NCBI GenBank assembly: GCA_910591455.2
Contig: OU342808.1
Coordinates: 22,669,714 to 22,733,713, forward strand
Origin: Pholis gunnellus
Lineage: Eukaryota > Chordata > Actinopteri > Perciformes > Pholidae
DNA length: 64,000 bases
Direction: 5' to 3'
The notes under the pieces are model-generated. The model worked only from the letters and a program-made list of their open reading frames with translations, searched no databases and was not told where the DNA came from. Position numbers and translations under genes: made by a program. Below, piece by piece: positions 36,721 through 49,366 of the stretch (position 1 is its first letter; each line of letters starts with the position of its first letter).

Positions 36721-38489
36721 TTGAGTGCGGCCAGAACACATATAGAGTCATCTGTTCTCAAAAAGAGTCTCGGTGTGAATATGAAGCGGGCTTTGCTTTC
36801 TATCTGTTTTATCTAGCAGACTGAGGGCGGTTTGGTGAGTCTCTGCGTGTGCGTAGTCTATACAGATTTTCTCATGTCTTAAAAGGATGTGGGTGTATAT
36901 GAGAAAGCCAATTACAATGTTACAGCTCTGACAATGTGACAGCTTTTCCACCATGACATTGCAGGAAAGCCACTGTTTGCTGAAAACTTTTTATCCAGAT
37001 CAATACCCTTCAAGGTGTAATAGCATATGCCCCAAATAAGTGATGGAGCACGTGTGTGTGTGTGTGTGTAACAGTCCATAGAAGTGTATCCCTGAGGCCC
37101 ATCTCTCTGGAGCTAATTACAACATAACCATTAGGCACAATGCATGCTGGTCTCAGCTGGAATTGGGTTTTAATTGGACCGCCTTAATTGGTTTATTGCA
37201 CTTGGAGGAAGAATTGAACGTGGCGGCAAACTTTTGCTGCGAGGTGGGAAAACGGGAGCTGAAATGCAACAGCTAGTGAACATTTGTGGAGATTTTTTTT
37301 GTCCACCTCAGCCTGACAGATTCTCTATTATTAATGACTTCAGTTTGGTTGCATGTGACTTGTGGCACTTGGTGGCTTGCTACCGTTTCACAAACGTTTC
37401 AAATAAATCTGTGCCTCGACACGGAGACTCAAATGAATACATTGGTGCAAAGAGCCAAAGCTGTAATTTGTTGAATGGAGTCTAATGATAGGGGTGTGTT
37501 CCCTCCTGACTGGGTTCACACTTAAGTTAAGTGGGTAATTTAAACCATTTCTGCAGATAGCAATGGTTAACATGGTATTAGAGACCCAGTTGCTCTTCCT
37601 CCAGTGACATTTTGACCTTTTCATTATCTTCTACAATTAGGTTCCTGACTAAATAACCTCCATTACATCCTCTCTCCGACATCCCGTTTTTAATATCATT
37701 CAAAGCACACATAAAAATCACACAAACTGGGTCTACAATAATGTCCAGAAGTTTCATCTTTCAACATTGTGTTCACTTAAAGAGGGCATGAAACTCATGT
37801 TAGTTGTAATAAAATGATAATCGCCCTATTTGTCTGAGTAGAAGTTTGGTGCTATAGTTACGGATAAGAACAGAACGATTCTACACAGAACTTTAGTTTC
37901 AAAAAGAGCTTAAAGGAAAGGAACACTCGTTATATATCTACTTAAAACGTATAAATGTCGTCATAACACATATCCAGACAGCTTTAACTAAATAATTAGA
38001 TAGCTGACAAAATAAAATAAAATACACGATGGGATAGAAATGTAAAATGCACTTATAGCTGGAACCTTCAAGATGCCGTAACATTCATTGTTCCTATTTT
38101 TTTGTTGATGACCAAAATGCATCCTCCTCGTTAATCTGCCATTCCAGACGGAGGTCTGTATTGATGAATCCCTGGATGTGCCCGTGATGCTGAAGTAGCA
38201 GAAAGATTTGTAATTGCAACATTTTCTGGGAAGGCATTTTCTTTTAGGTCATATGTCTGTTAGAAATTGACATATCAGCTGAAGGTAATTACCACAAACT
38301 AATTCGTCAGCTGTTTACTTTCTTTCATTGGTTCATTTCATTCTTTCTACACCACAGTGACTATGGTGGTGTCACTGTGTGTCACTGTGTGTCATGTGTA
38401 TAATGTCACTGTGTGTTGTGGTTGCATGTCGCGGTCACACTGGGTAGCATTTAGTTTGAGCCAAGAGTCACACACGCACGCATGCATAT

Positions 38490-38491
<2 letters not shown>
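36721..38491. other. Unannotated stretch
   Basis: No supported gene. A (GT)9 run lies at 37052-37069. A short tandem of tcactgtgtg occurs near 38370-38420. Confidence 0.5.
37052..37069. repeat. (GT)9 microsatellite
   Basis: Uninterrupted GT run of 18 bases. Confidence 0.9.

Positions 38492-38521
<30 letters not shown>
38492..38521. repeat. (AC)15 microsatellite
   Basis: Thirty bases of perfect AC, preceded by imperfect CA and CG-containing text. Confidence 0.95.
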
Positions 38522-38527
<6 letters not shown>

Positions 38528-38827
38528 CTCTAAAAGAGGATTGACGAGTATAAACGCTTTTTCTTGTCAAATAATCTGCTCTCTTGTCAATTCCTGAATT
38601 TTCTTCTACATGACTTAGCAGATCAATGCATCACTGAACTTGACGGACATTTCATAGACTGGAATGTAATGAGGTTGGCTGTTGTTGACTGGAAGAGCTG
38701 CGTAAAATAGCATCAAATGTTTAACATTGCGCTGTCAAAAACTCAATTTAGATTTTATTTTGGGAACTAAAATGTCTATATGGTACACCTGGAATAGAAC
38801 CTGTACACCTGGAGCTGCAGGAAGAAG

Positions 38828-38970
38828 GCCAACAGGATTATCATGGACCCCGAACAACCCAGCCAAAACTGTTTTTCCTGTTGCCTTCTGGCAGATGGGA
38901 CCACAGCATCCTGTCCCACACCACCAAGCTCCGGGACAGCTTCTTCTCGCCAATACGACTTTTGAACTCA
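38828..38970 (+). pseudogene. LINE ORF2 C-terminal relic (CR1/L2/Rex1-like), frameshifted
   Basis: The first frame gives ANRIIMDPEQPSQN. After a one-base frame change, the second (38878-38970) gives LLPSGRW, then KLRDSFF and PIRLLNS. These match the well-known C-terminal pattern of CR1/L2/Rex1-type non-LTR retrotransposon reverse transcriptase proteins: a conserved LPSGRRYR-like core, an RLRDSFFP-like block and a closing AIRLLN. This copy has a frameshift, a tryptophan in place of the second core arginine, and no upstream reverse transcriptase or endonuclease domain. Family recognition is from memory. It is a dead 5'-truncated insertion, in line with the usual outcome of LINE integration. Confidence 0.7.
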
Positions 38971-38974
38971 CGAA

Positions 38975-39137
38975 ATCGCCATGTTTCTACAGTAGCCCAG
39001 AACGGACAACCCATTTTGCTCTAGAGAGGGCCTTTCACGTTTTTTACGTTACCTGAAGGTCACCGTAGTTCTCCAGTTGGTTGCAATCGGCAACCTCACC
39101 GCTAGATACCACTAAATCCTACACAGTGGCCCTTTAA
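38975..39137 (+). repeat. Common fish interspersed repeat abutting the LINE relic
   Basis: Contains catgtttctacagtagccc, then agaacggacaacc, tctagagagggcctttcacg, acctgaaggtcaccgtag and ttggttgcaatcggcaacc, and ends tcaccgctagataccac, then taaatcctacacag and ccctttaa. I remember this order of motifs as a very abundant fish repeat. It has no coding capacity. It begins within a few bases of the LINE fragment end, so it may be part of the same insertion or a nested element. Confidence 0.6.
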
Positions 39138-40389
39138 GAGACATGTATTTAAATTATCTTTGAGTTACTTTCGTGCTAAAGAGTTATTAATAGTCATTTG
39201 ATGAATAGTCAGTTAAATGAAACCTGGAATAAAGACACTTAAATGCCTGCAATACATATTTTGGCGCTATTACTTACAGTATTTTTCTCAGTACTGCAGC
39301 CACATTTATGTAACATAATGTCATGTGATAGTGGTGCAACTGTTGCAATTAAATCAGAAACCTTTTCTTCTAAACTCAGTTGGACTGATGCTTAACAATC
39401 ACGTGAAATCCTTTTGTAGAAGAATCACAGATACTCATTTCTTGCCACACAGAGGCCCCAGTAGACCAGAATGCAATGCAGCCACTCAAGATGTTGCCTT
39501 AAGGAAACAACTCACTTCATCCCAACAGGAAAACTCCTCCCTTGCTTTTTTTGTTGTTGCTTATTTATACGATCCACAGCTTGATGTAACAAGTTCTAGT
39601 CTGCTCTCTGGAGGTCGTCAAAAGTCACTGTGACAATTGTAGGAAGTGAGGAAAAAGTGGTTGAGGAAGTAGACAGAGCAGAACGTGAGTGTACCAGAAA
39701 GTAAATTACAACAGTTAATCACAATATATCTTCTGAACAGCACTGCACAACAGGGATTGATGAAGTGTTACCCTGCTGAATTTGAAGCTTTTTCCCCACT
39801 GAAATCCAGAAGTCATCCACCAAAATAAAAAAAAGTCCCAATGTCCTGATAACTTTTGAGGTTACAGTGTTTCTAAATCATTTCATCCATTTCAGATCAC
39901 ACAAGCACACTCACACGCCTGTATCCTCCTCAGTGTGTTATTTTTCTTCGGCTTTGAAGACATTAGACATTGTACCAGTGCTATACCCAGGCCTGCTGCT
40001 GCTTCCTATAGAACATCTGCATCTCTTTCCCCAGGTGATTTTGTACATTATAATGAGACATATTACTGCAGCAAATACCGAGATGAGATGCCCTAAAACA
40101 GAAAGCTAGCGTAAGGATGTAGAGATGGATTAGGAGCATTACACAATTATAAGAGTCTGTTTATGTATAAACTGTGAAGGTGCCTCGTGGGGACAGAGAT
40201 AAAAAAGGAGGTGGGCTCGGCCTGACAGGTGACATATTTACCACTGCAACAGCGACACTGGTATTGTTTTCACCTCGTGAGTCGGTGTGTGAGTCATTGT
40301 GGCAAAATGCTGTACTGGAGACACCTACTGTAGCAAGAAGTACCACAGATGCGGTTTTGAGTACTTTGCCAGGTGATTATATTTCTGTC
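39138..40389. other. Unannotated stretch
   Basis: No supported gene. Short frames without domains only. Confidence 0.5.
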
Positions 40390-40450
40390 ATGGGTGGATT
40401 ATCGAACGGGCCTCACAGGCCCAGGAGCCCAAGGGCTCAGAGGTCCCCTA
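40390..40450 (+). repeat. Low-copy fish repeat, copy 2 (partner at 21213, inverted)
   Basis: Shares gaacgggcct and a run of GGCCC/AGCCC-like words with the reverse complement of 21213-21273. A plus-strand open frame of about 129 codons (40174-40563) crosses it but has no recognisable domain. Confidence 0.45.
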
Positions 40451-43235
40451 TTCCAGAGAAGTCACTGTTAAAAACGATGCATAATTTAGTAATTCCTGTC
40501 AATAGCAGAGCCCTAAAAGTCCCACTGAAAAAACTGAAGGAATGGCCTAAACATTCACTTTGAAAATGTCACAAGAAAGAAATCATCATGATACATTTGA
40601 AGTGAGTGTTTATCCCCTCACTTTATCTACATAATCGTTAATTGAGTGCTCCTGCACAGTAAATCCCGCTGTGATAAAGGTGAATTTAATTAGTGCCCCC
40701 GGGTTGCAGTCTTCCACAAACTGCTAGCTTGCCAGCAGTGAGGACCAACAATAACCATGTTCATAGTATATAATGCTAAGTTATGGTTGCTTTGGAGGGA
40801 GGCCCGAAAGGAAGGGCTGTCGGTGCAGCCGACATGGAGACTCTCGGAGCAAGAGCTGAAAGTGACTTTTATTGGAAAAGAGTTGGCAACGCTGGGCTGG
40901 TTTTTTCCAATGTTGACAACCCCAGATTTTTGGGAAACAAAGTTGGCGAGATAACAGCGACAATCAACATGTAGAGTTCACTGGAGGACGTGAAAGACTG
41001 CAGGATCACAAAATGTCACGGCAACAGAAATGTGAAGCAAAGTGAAGTACCGGATGTTTTCTAAAACCAATCCATGAATCAAAGTTGCAGGATTGGAATC
41101 AAAAAACAGTTTCAGTGTGGAATGACATAGTGACTCATACAGATACAGTACATGGGAAGTGCTCACAAAAAGATTTATTTCAAATCCACTTGTAACATTG
41201 GTAAACAACTCTAGAAATACAATGTGCCCTTGCAGGAGTTATAAAAAATATATATAAAACCAGTGTCACTCCAATTTTAATGGAAAAAGCAATCCCTTTA
41301 GCTTTTAGGGTCGATTCCAGCTGTATTTGGAACATCTGAGGACATAGAAGACAAGGTCATGCATCAGCTTGTGAATAGACCATGAAGTTGTTTTGCTAAG
41401 AGATGCCGGCCACTGCAAACCTGTAGCGCCGCTCTCTTCTGGTGTTTCAAATGCATGTCAAGGGTGACTGGCCTCAATGAATAAGATGAACAATTGAGAG
41501 ACAACATTCTGCTGCAAACACCTTTCCATCATGAATACACTTTTCAAGAATGAATAAATGGGCAGTAGTGCTTTGATGTGTTAATAGCTCACTCTTTGGC
41601 TTGCATTTCCGCTGTACCGGTGGTAAATAGTGGCACATTATTTCTCATTTTTATCCACGTGTGTATGGCTATATTAGTTTAAGCTAAAATGTGAGTTCCA
41701 GAATCATTACCTGGCAACACAGCTGGTAAACTGAAATTTCTCTGTGAACACCCAAGGTTCACAAAGGTCTTTGGCTTTTAGCTTACAATGTCCATGTCCA
41801 CTGCCTGATATTTACAGCGTTGCAAGTCTCCATTCATACTGACGAGTGATGTAACATAACCACTTAGCCAGAGACTGCAATGTACCCTAAGAACATGTGG
41901 ACTAAGGGTAAATGCGTTATTCTGCTGGGTGACAAGATGCAGTGTACATGGCTATTGCATTATGAGTATCAGCTGTTTTTTTTCCCTTGACAGGTACTTT
42001 ATGTTTTAAGGACCATAACCAAGACATTAAGAATGAAACATGGTCAACAGTAATTGATGGTTATGGCATTGAAACTGTGTTTCCAGGTAATAATAATAAT
42101 AATGGCATAACCTTAAGACGAAGTACGGTTGGAATTTAACATGAGACCACTGTTAATTTTTCCGTTTCCTACTGGCAGTAAATGTTGGTTAACCATGACT
42201 GCAGTTGGTCCCTAACCTTAACCAAGTGGATCATCACTTGACGACAAGGGACCCCTAACCTTTTTACTAATACTGTTAAAAATAAAACAATCAAAAACAC
42301 ACATTGTGGCTTTAATTTAAACACGATCATTTCATATACAAAACCTTGTGTTTACTCCTACTATATTACAGTTTTACAGGGAAGAATTGCAAGAAAACTG
42401 AATTGTATACATGTCTTTAAAGTGTGGAAGTGAAGTGCTAGTGAGTAGGCACTGCTCTTTCATAATGAGAAGTGTGACTGCCGGCTCCACTGAGGGATCA
42501 TTAGAGACTTGCTGCCTGGTGAAGGACACGCTCCCTGCTGAATAAGAGGAATCCCTGTTCAAACTAAGGGATAACCAAAGGAGTACCACAAGCCCTACTT
42601 ATCAGCTGCTCGCCACTAACCATGGCAGATATCTTAATTTATCTTTACAGTGTCAGAAGAACTAGAGTGACAATTAGCTGCTTCAGACAAATCTTAAGCT
42701 GATAATGATGATGATGACTGCCATTGTGTGAAAACCCCGCATCTCCAGTGCCAATTTATCAGGATCTGGGAACACGGTCTTGTTTTCATCTTGACCGTCT
42801 CACTTTTCTGTTTGAGTTCATCCATCTTTTTGAAAGATCTTTATATGACAGCAGCAATATGTTGTTGGGCTGACAGCTGCCTTAAATGTCCTAGTTTTTG
42901 TTCCCCTTAGGATTCCTTGTTTATAATGCAATCAGATCAAATCTGCAATACTGTACAGATAGGTTTTTTATTCGCATTTGAAATCTAGTTTGGTTATTTT
43001 ATGAGGTCCTTTGCAAAGGCGTAGAACAATGAAACACTCGATTTTAGCATTAAGCTTGAAGCCTGTTTCTCCATAATAATGTGATTTATTTGACGTTTTG
43101 GTGGAGTGACAAAGGCCCTTAGATCTTATCACACCAACCCAGTTGTCTACTTACCATTCACAGCCACAATAACCAAATGATTTTATGTATCTCTTGAGGA
43201 CCCCTATGGGACTTAAGGGTTAATTGTGAGGATGC
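40451..43235. other. Unannotated stretch
   Basis: About 2.8 kb with no gene. A short (AAT)n run is near 42087-42102 and a (GAT)n run near 42704-42717. Confidence 0.5.
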
Positions 43236-43282
43236 TTTCCTAATGAGCATCAGAATTAGTAATTCTGATGCTCATTAAGAAA
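43236..43282. repeat. Near-perfect palindrome
   Basis: The 18-base arm taatgagcatcagaatta (43241-43258) and its exact reverse complement (43260-43277) are separated by a single G at 43259. After one mismatch, four further base pairs extend each arm. It contains TAAT/ATTA and GAATTA-type words. The single-base spacer makes a stable RNA hairpin unlikely in normal form, but a DNA cruciform or dimeric protein site is possible. Confidence 0.9.
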
Positions 43283-44829
43283 ATTAAGTCGCACCAAGGC
43301 AAGCATTTAGTAAATAGCATAAAACAGCAGGGCTATTGATTCAAGTCTTCTCCTCATTGTGGCGAACAATGCAGTATTCAAGGAGAATGTCAGCAAGGAA
43401 ATTAAACACGTTTACTTGGGATTTATGACAGACCTTGCACAGCTTCCTCTTTTGGGTAAAAGATTACATTTATTTGATGTCTCCTGCAAAGCTTAGTCAC
43501 ATGGACAGGGGAAATATATTTATATATATAAGTACAAGCTTGTTTGTATGGAGGACAAAAGCTAACAAAATAAAAATATGACTCGATAAAATAATTAATA
43601 TGCGATTAAATGTAATGAAAACAATACAAAAAAATAAATGTAGGATTGATGTTCCCCTTTTATTTAGTAATTTTTACTGTTTTTTTATCTATTCATTTTG
43701 TTTTGAATTTATTTTTTTATTTAAATTGTATTTTTAAATGCAATAATTGATTTTTATTTTTGTATTTATTTCTGTATTCTTTTGAAACCACTGGTAAACA
43801 AACAGACTATTGAGATATTCAGATTTCTCTACAAATTTGAGTTTTTTCCCTCCCATAGAACTCCAGTGACAAAGCATGACTTTTTGTCACCTTCCAATTA
43901 AAATATCTCATTATCACAGTGACTACTTTTGTCACCCTCATATCATTTAACCTTGAGGAATCAGGCATATTCTTAAACGCGCAAAACTTTCCAAAATTAT
44001 TTGACCGTTTACACTGGACACTGGATACGTTTAATAAATGTGAGATGTCCAATGTTACCTAAAAATAGATGCCACTTCAAAGGGAATACAACCCCCTTTT
44101 ATCCAGCTTTTGAACCCTGTACATTTTGAGGATCAAAGTGCCGACTTGCTGTCTAATAAAAAAAAAAAAAAGCTCTACTTCTTGGTTGGGGAAAACTTTG
44201 CTGGGTGAATTTAGGACTCGATGGCAAGGGGATTGCAATGTCAAGCTGTATTGGCCAAGTAATGCGTTATACTGTTGCTTTCCCTCAAAGCTGCGAGTTT
44301 GAAATATATAAATGTCACACACTTTTCTGTGAAAGGATTACTGTGGAAGAAATGGATGTTTTCAGACACCAATGACACTTAATCGTTTCTCCGGACACCA
44401 ACAAAATAGACACTATCAAAGGTGCATTGTGTAACATGGACAAAAACATTTTTTTTGTATTGTCAAACTATCATTACTCTTCATATACATTATATCTAGG
44501 TTGTTCAAATCGGAAGACAACTTGGCAGCCATCTGATATACAAGGCAATGATAGAGAGTTCAAGTGTAACTGTTTATACCGCTGGGTTCCTTGCAAAGCC
44601 AAATTGCAGACCGTTTAAACCACTTACTAAACATTCTATAACCACGTACCAAAGGCCATTTCAGTATGTTCCTCCATTAGCACAAAATGCTTTCGAATGA
44701 CGAAATCAACTATGGTGGATAAGTGCTTTCGCCTGTCATGATCATCTTTTTTCGGAACAAGGAAAAAGGGAAAAAGAGAGGCTCCTCTGAGTAATTTAAG
44801 GCCCATGTCCTAGAAGTGTGAGATTGGAT
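43283..44829. other. Unannotated stretch, AT-rich
   Basis: About 1.5 kb, AT-rich, with short T-runs at 43681-43740 and an A-run at 44158-44171. The minus frame 43819-44052 has no recognisable domain. Near 44421 an aaaggtgcattgtgtaacat-like start recalls a fish repeat, but I could not match enough to annotate it. Confidence 0.45.
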
Positions 44830-45130
44830 ATATGATGTCGATTACACAAACTGAAACCCTTTTATGTGACCCTCGTACTGCCGGCGAGACGTCACTTTAT
44901 CACCTTGCAGCACGCACGGGGCTGGTGGACACTGCTGGCAAATTTACAGGCACTGCCAGGATATGCCTTGCTATTTCATCAAGCTAATATATTCCACCAC
45001 GGCTCAGATGCTGCACGGAGCTGGCCCTGATGTGTCTCTGCACAGACACCCTGACCTGAATCTCTGCCTCACCTCTGTCTGACACATCCATTACCCTTCC
45101 CTCACCATTTCTGCCATCAACTCTGCCAGC
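44830..45130. other. Possible conserved non-coding block (composition only)
   Basis: Non-repetitive and relatively GC-balanced, with several E-box-like and homeodomain-like words and no open frame that I support. Listed only as a candidate enhancer by composition. Confidence 0.2.
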
Positions 45131-46475
45131 ATATGGCGGGGGTATGCATCATGGAGTTGTTTACGAGACGGCTATCGGGTGACGCCTGTGGTGTTACACT
45201 GCAAGGAGATGTTTGCAAACTGGAATCTGCCAGGATTAGCTGTTAATTTATGTGCAGCGTTTTGCATCCAGTTTCACATGTAAGAATCTGTTCATCCACA
45301 AACAATTACTTGAAACGAGAATGACTGGCTGGTATCAGCTCCCTTGTAATAGTTTCTGGATACGATTTGGATTAATTATATTCTTGAACAGAGATTTCAC
45401 CACAATGTGTATAGACCAATGGGTGAGGTTGGTTTTCTGGCACTTTCCATCTCAATCCTCCTGCGGATTTTCTCACAGCGTTTTCCCACAAATTATTTAT
45501 CTATTCCAATTCATAATGCATTCTTAGGTGACAGTTCTCAGTTGGATCCCCCACAGAGACATACATGCATTGGTTTATAGGTCATATTCACCAGGAAAGT
45601 CCCATGTGTTGGCTTGGACTAACAGAGAGATGGAATGATGGCAGAGCAAACTGGAGCCGAGGCCGTGGAAAAGCCTGTGCATGAATCTAACTTACGCGCG
45701 GCATTACTGCAGGTTATGGTATTTCTTGCATAACATCCTCAGAGGTACTGAGTAAAAATCCATACGAGCGGATTTAGGCTGATAAGAAGAAGTTTGTGTG
45801 ATTTATTTCGAAGATACTGGGCTCATGACGTGGCTGCTCTTGGGAGCCATTAACAATCCAGTGGACAGGTCCCACAAGTCATCCACGTCATCTCTTCATG
45901 TATAGAAGGGATTGTCTATCAGCCTATTGGTTGTGTGCGTGCATTTGTATGAGACATGGGGCTTAGTGTAACTGATGCCTGTTGCAATGCAACAGAGGCC
46001 CATTATGCAAGGCTTGTTTGTTGTATGTCTTCTGGATTTCTCTTTGGTTATTGCGTGTATTGTATCAGGCATTATGCTGCTGTGAGGGGAAACAAATCTT
46101 TGATAACATTAAAATTCAAATTTCCATCTCTCAGAAAAGATCCTCTATTACTTCAACAGCCTTGGACTTGACAATACGGCTTTGACGGCTTAGTGCTGTG
46201 GGTGGAATTTATACATTTCATTCAATGCACTTACTAATGCAAAAATGGTGTAACAACAATGCATTATTGCACTTTTTAAGATATGGCTGGTGCATAATAG
46301 TATGTTTAGTTTTTGACTGGACTCCATAAACACAGGCCATGTCTTTTTTTTAACATTTGCAGAGTTAAAGGAGCATCGTTTAAAGTATTATTAAACATTA
46401 CATCCTTCATTTTTTATATTCTGTATTTTATCAGGTTTTTCTGATGAATACATATCCTTCTCATCAGGCAACCCT

Positions 46476-46479
<4 letters not shown>
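45131..46479. other. Unannotated stretch
   Basis: No gene or repeat seen. Confidence 0.5.

Positions 46480-46539
<60 letters not shown>
46480..46539. repeat. (TA)30 microsatellite
   Basis: Sixty bases of perfect TA. It sits about 40 bases upstream of the foldback repeat and may extrude into a cruciform. Its length is likely to be unstable in cloning and sequencing. Confidence 0.95.
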
Positions 46540-46543
<4 letters not shown>

Positions 46544-46580
46544 TGCAACCTTAGGTCCATCGCAGTAATTATTCAGCTGC

Positions 46581-46780
46581 TTTTATTGACATTTTATATT
46601 CAGCACTTGAGATGTTTCCAAAACCACGTTGCAGGCAATAGGCAAATATTCACACACACACACACACACTTTATATATAATATATATATATATACATATA
46701 TATGTGAGTGTGTGTTTGCCTGTTGCCTGCAACGTGGTTTTGGAGGCATCTCAAGAGCTGAATATAAAATGTCAATAAAA
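46581..46780. repeat. 200-bp foldback (inverted repeat) with CA/TA core
   Basis: The outermost 24 bases of each arm are perfect inverted copies (starting ttttattgacatttt and ending aaaatgtcaataaaa). Inner arms continue with about 60 further bases at a few mismatches, including caaaaccacgttgcaggcaa and its complement. The centre is CA then TA dinucleotide text. No coding sequence. The structure fits a foldback or palindromic MITE, or a hairpin formed by template switching. Confidence 0.85.
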
Positions 46781-46945
46781 TGTGTTATGGAAAATGTTAA
46801 TGTTAACGGGGCTGTTTGCTGTAATTAAAAAGGTTACTGTTCAGCATGTGATTACTATAACCAGTTCTTAACATTGCTTGCCTAATTTTTCCTGTTGTCA
46901 GTTTGCCAGTCACAAACTCTCCCTGACATCGACCTGTTTCAGAGC

Positions 46946-46980
46946 AGTCATCGTGACTAGTCATCGTGACTTGTCATCGT
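46946..46980. repeat. 13-bp tandem, 2.7 units
   Basis: Two exact copies of agtcatcgtgact and a partial third. Short local duplication with no known role. Confidence 0.85.
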
Positions 46981-47724
46981 AATAAAAGCACAGGTGTTAC
47001 TAATAACATTGGCTGCACTCTTTTCAAGAGTCCTAGTAAAGCCATGCCAGTGAAACAGCACGCCAGCATGCACAATACCAGGACCTTGAAACTGAAGCAT
47101 CATTCATTTCATTATTCACACCCGTGCTTTTCCTGCTGTGACATGTCAAAATATCTTCTATGTAAAAGGCTTGTTTTAGAGCCTGATATTCCCTTTCTGC
47201 GTCGCAGTAGTCCTTTATGTTTTCTGCCTGGCTCTCACATTAACCACCACACCTTTTCCCAATCCGCTCATCAGCGCCTCAGCTGGCCCCTCTGCCACAG
47301 TTCCCCCAGGGAGAGTGGGGTCGCATTGTTTGTAGGTGGAATGTCCAAGAGTAGATTATAATTTTTTTCACAGATTTTTGGGGGCCAAGTGGACAGTGAA
47401 CTAGGTTTTCTCTGGGGAAAAAGAAAATAATCTGTTGCATTAACAAATGTAAGACCATGATTTATATATATATCATAATAGGGTGACTGTATGTGCAATT
47501 TACTAACTCTGGAAAGTGGAATTAGTGTTTTAAAAGCTTGAAAAGTGTTTTTTTTTTCTTTAAATAGTATTAGAATTGTATCAAGTCATTCTTTTGCTGC
47601 ATGTTTAATGGAGTATGTTCTTGACTTGCACTCAACGTGTAACTTTGCTGCAGGTAACATTATAATAAAATAGATATCAAATTTGGTTTGATCTGATTTA
47701 ATAAACGTAAGAAATAGGAGGTAG
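46981..47724. other. Unannotated stretch
   Basis: No supported gene. A plus frame at 46966-47361 (131 codons) has no recognised domain. Confidence 0.45.
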
Positions 47725-48090
47725 AACCATATACTGTTAAGAAGTGGACGTAGTCACTGTGACGTCACCCATTGGTGAGAAGTGACACGAGAGGGTGGAG
47801 CTAAGCACAACCGCACACTGAATAAGAGTTGTAAGCAACCAATCACATGCCCTAAAGCATATCCTGCTTTATCATCTATTTTACTCTAAAAGGGACCATC
47901 ATTTACTAAATGAACATCATGCTGTATTAAAGAAGACTTGAGCCCATAAACTCATGTTAACAATGTTCACTGAGTTAATAAATTAAGTGAGAAGTAGGGT
48001 CATTTCCCCATAGACTTCTATGGAATCTGACTGATCTGACTTATTTTTTAACCAGAGGAGTCGCCCCCTGATGGCAATTAGCACGAATAA
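47725..48090 (-). repeat. Five-copy dispersed family, copy 4 (inverted)
   Basis: The plus strand carries the complement of the family in reverse order: agaagtggacgtagtcac then gtgacgtcacccattgg, ccctaaagcatatcctgctt, aacatcatgctgtattaaag, then aagtagggtcattt and gaggagtcgccccctgatgg. It matches copies 2 and 5. Target-site duplications were not confirmed. Confidence 0.65.
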
Positions 48091-48895
48091 TGGCTTTACT
48101 TTTCAGAATGCGAGGTTTACACTTGGGTAGAAAAACCTCATTCATCAATCATAAAAATATAGTATGCTTAGAAAATGGTTGGCAGTGATGTTAAGGATAC
48201 ATCATTTGTACTACCAGGGGTGAGACATGCAGCACCACAGGCCATAGATTACGACATGCATTTGACCGTGTCGAAGTGGAAGCTGTTTCATGTCTGGTCT
48301 CATTTGTGACAGGTCTGCAGGGGTCAAACAAGAGTGCCACTTTAATGTATTCATGAGCAAAGCATACAACATGAAGCATATATGTGAAAGTGAAAATGGA
48401 GGGTCAACACAGAAAACTGAACACTTCATGGATAGTTCACAACATACCTATAAAACATTTTGTTTATTTTCAGATTCTATTGACATTTTTTAATTTCCAC
48501 AACAGCTTGAACCAAATGTGATGCAATATGGGTTATGTGCAGAGTGTAGAACTCCAAAGAGGCCCAGAAGGATATAAATTGTCTTCTGCAGTTGGCAGAA
48601 GACACCCTCTATGCAGATGTCTGCATCAAAATGACTGTGACTCCACATTGAATGTTTGATCTTGTGAAATAATTTAAAACCAGGCTACATGAGGTAAAAT
48701 CACACTATGACAGCATTGTCGAAGAAAATAAGGTTAAATCAAGTGACACATTTTAAGTTTAATGCACAGCTATCACATAAACTACATGCAGCATGCTTAC
48801 AAATGGTTATAGTTGCTTCCAAGGATATCCAGAGAAACAGTCAATCTCTCAGTTACATGTAATCTACTTGACTTCTCGGTTGAGTTTTTTTTTTT
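48091..48895. other. Unannotated stretch
   Basis: No gene or clear repeat seen. Overlapping short frames near 48190-48490 lack support. Confidence 0.5.
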
Positions 48896-49366
48896 GCTTG
48901 TCCGCGCCCCTGGCTTAAATTAGACAAATTGTCTCATGAATGAGATTTTGAAGGGCTTTCATTTTGGAATCCTACATCAGAATGTTCTGGTTATTTCAGA
49001 GTGAGACCTTGAGGTGGTCTGCTATTAGCCTGTTGTGAAATTATTGTGTAACTATGCACCATTTCCTCTAAAATCCCATTTGGAATTAGACAAATTGTCT
49101 CATGAATGTGATTTGAAGTGAGCACATGAATGAGATTCACCTCTTCCCAAGTTCCACTCGGGACTGATACCACACGAATCACAATGATCACTTTAGTGGG
49201 GGTAGAGCCCACTGCCAAGGCTCTAGGACCCTCCTATCATCTAACCCTCGACCTAGCCCTAACCCGTATCCTTATCCTGTGCTTGTCCACGCCCCCCAGC
49301 TTAAATTAGACAAATTGTCTCATGAATGAGATTTTGAAGGGCTTTACGAATTGCAATGATCACTTT
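48896..49366 (+). repeat. Local direct duplication
   Basis: A 64-base segment at 48896-48959 recurs at 49281-49345 with few changes (gcttgtccgcgccccttgg-like start, then ttaaattagacaaattgtct and catgaatgagattttgaagg). A third partial copy lies at 49083-49117. A second motif, acaatgatcacttt with an upstream cgaat, is repeated at 49175-49194 and 49347-49366. The repeats are in the same orientation and so are not terminal inverted repeats. Confidence 0.8.
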
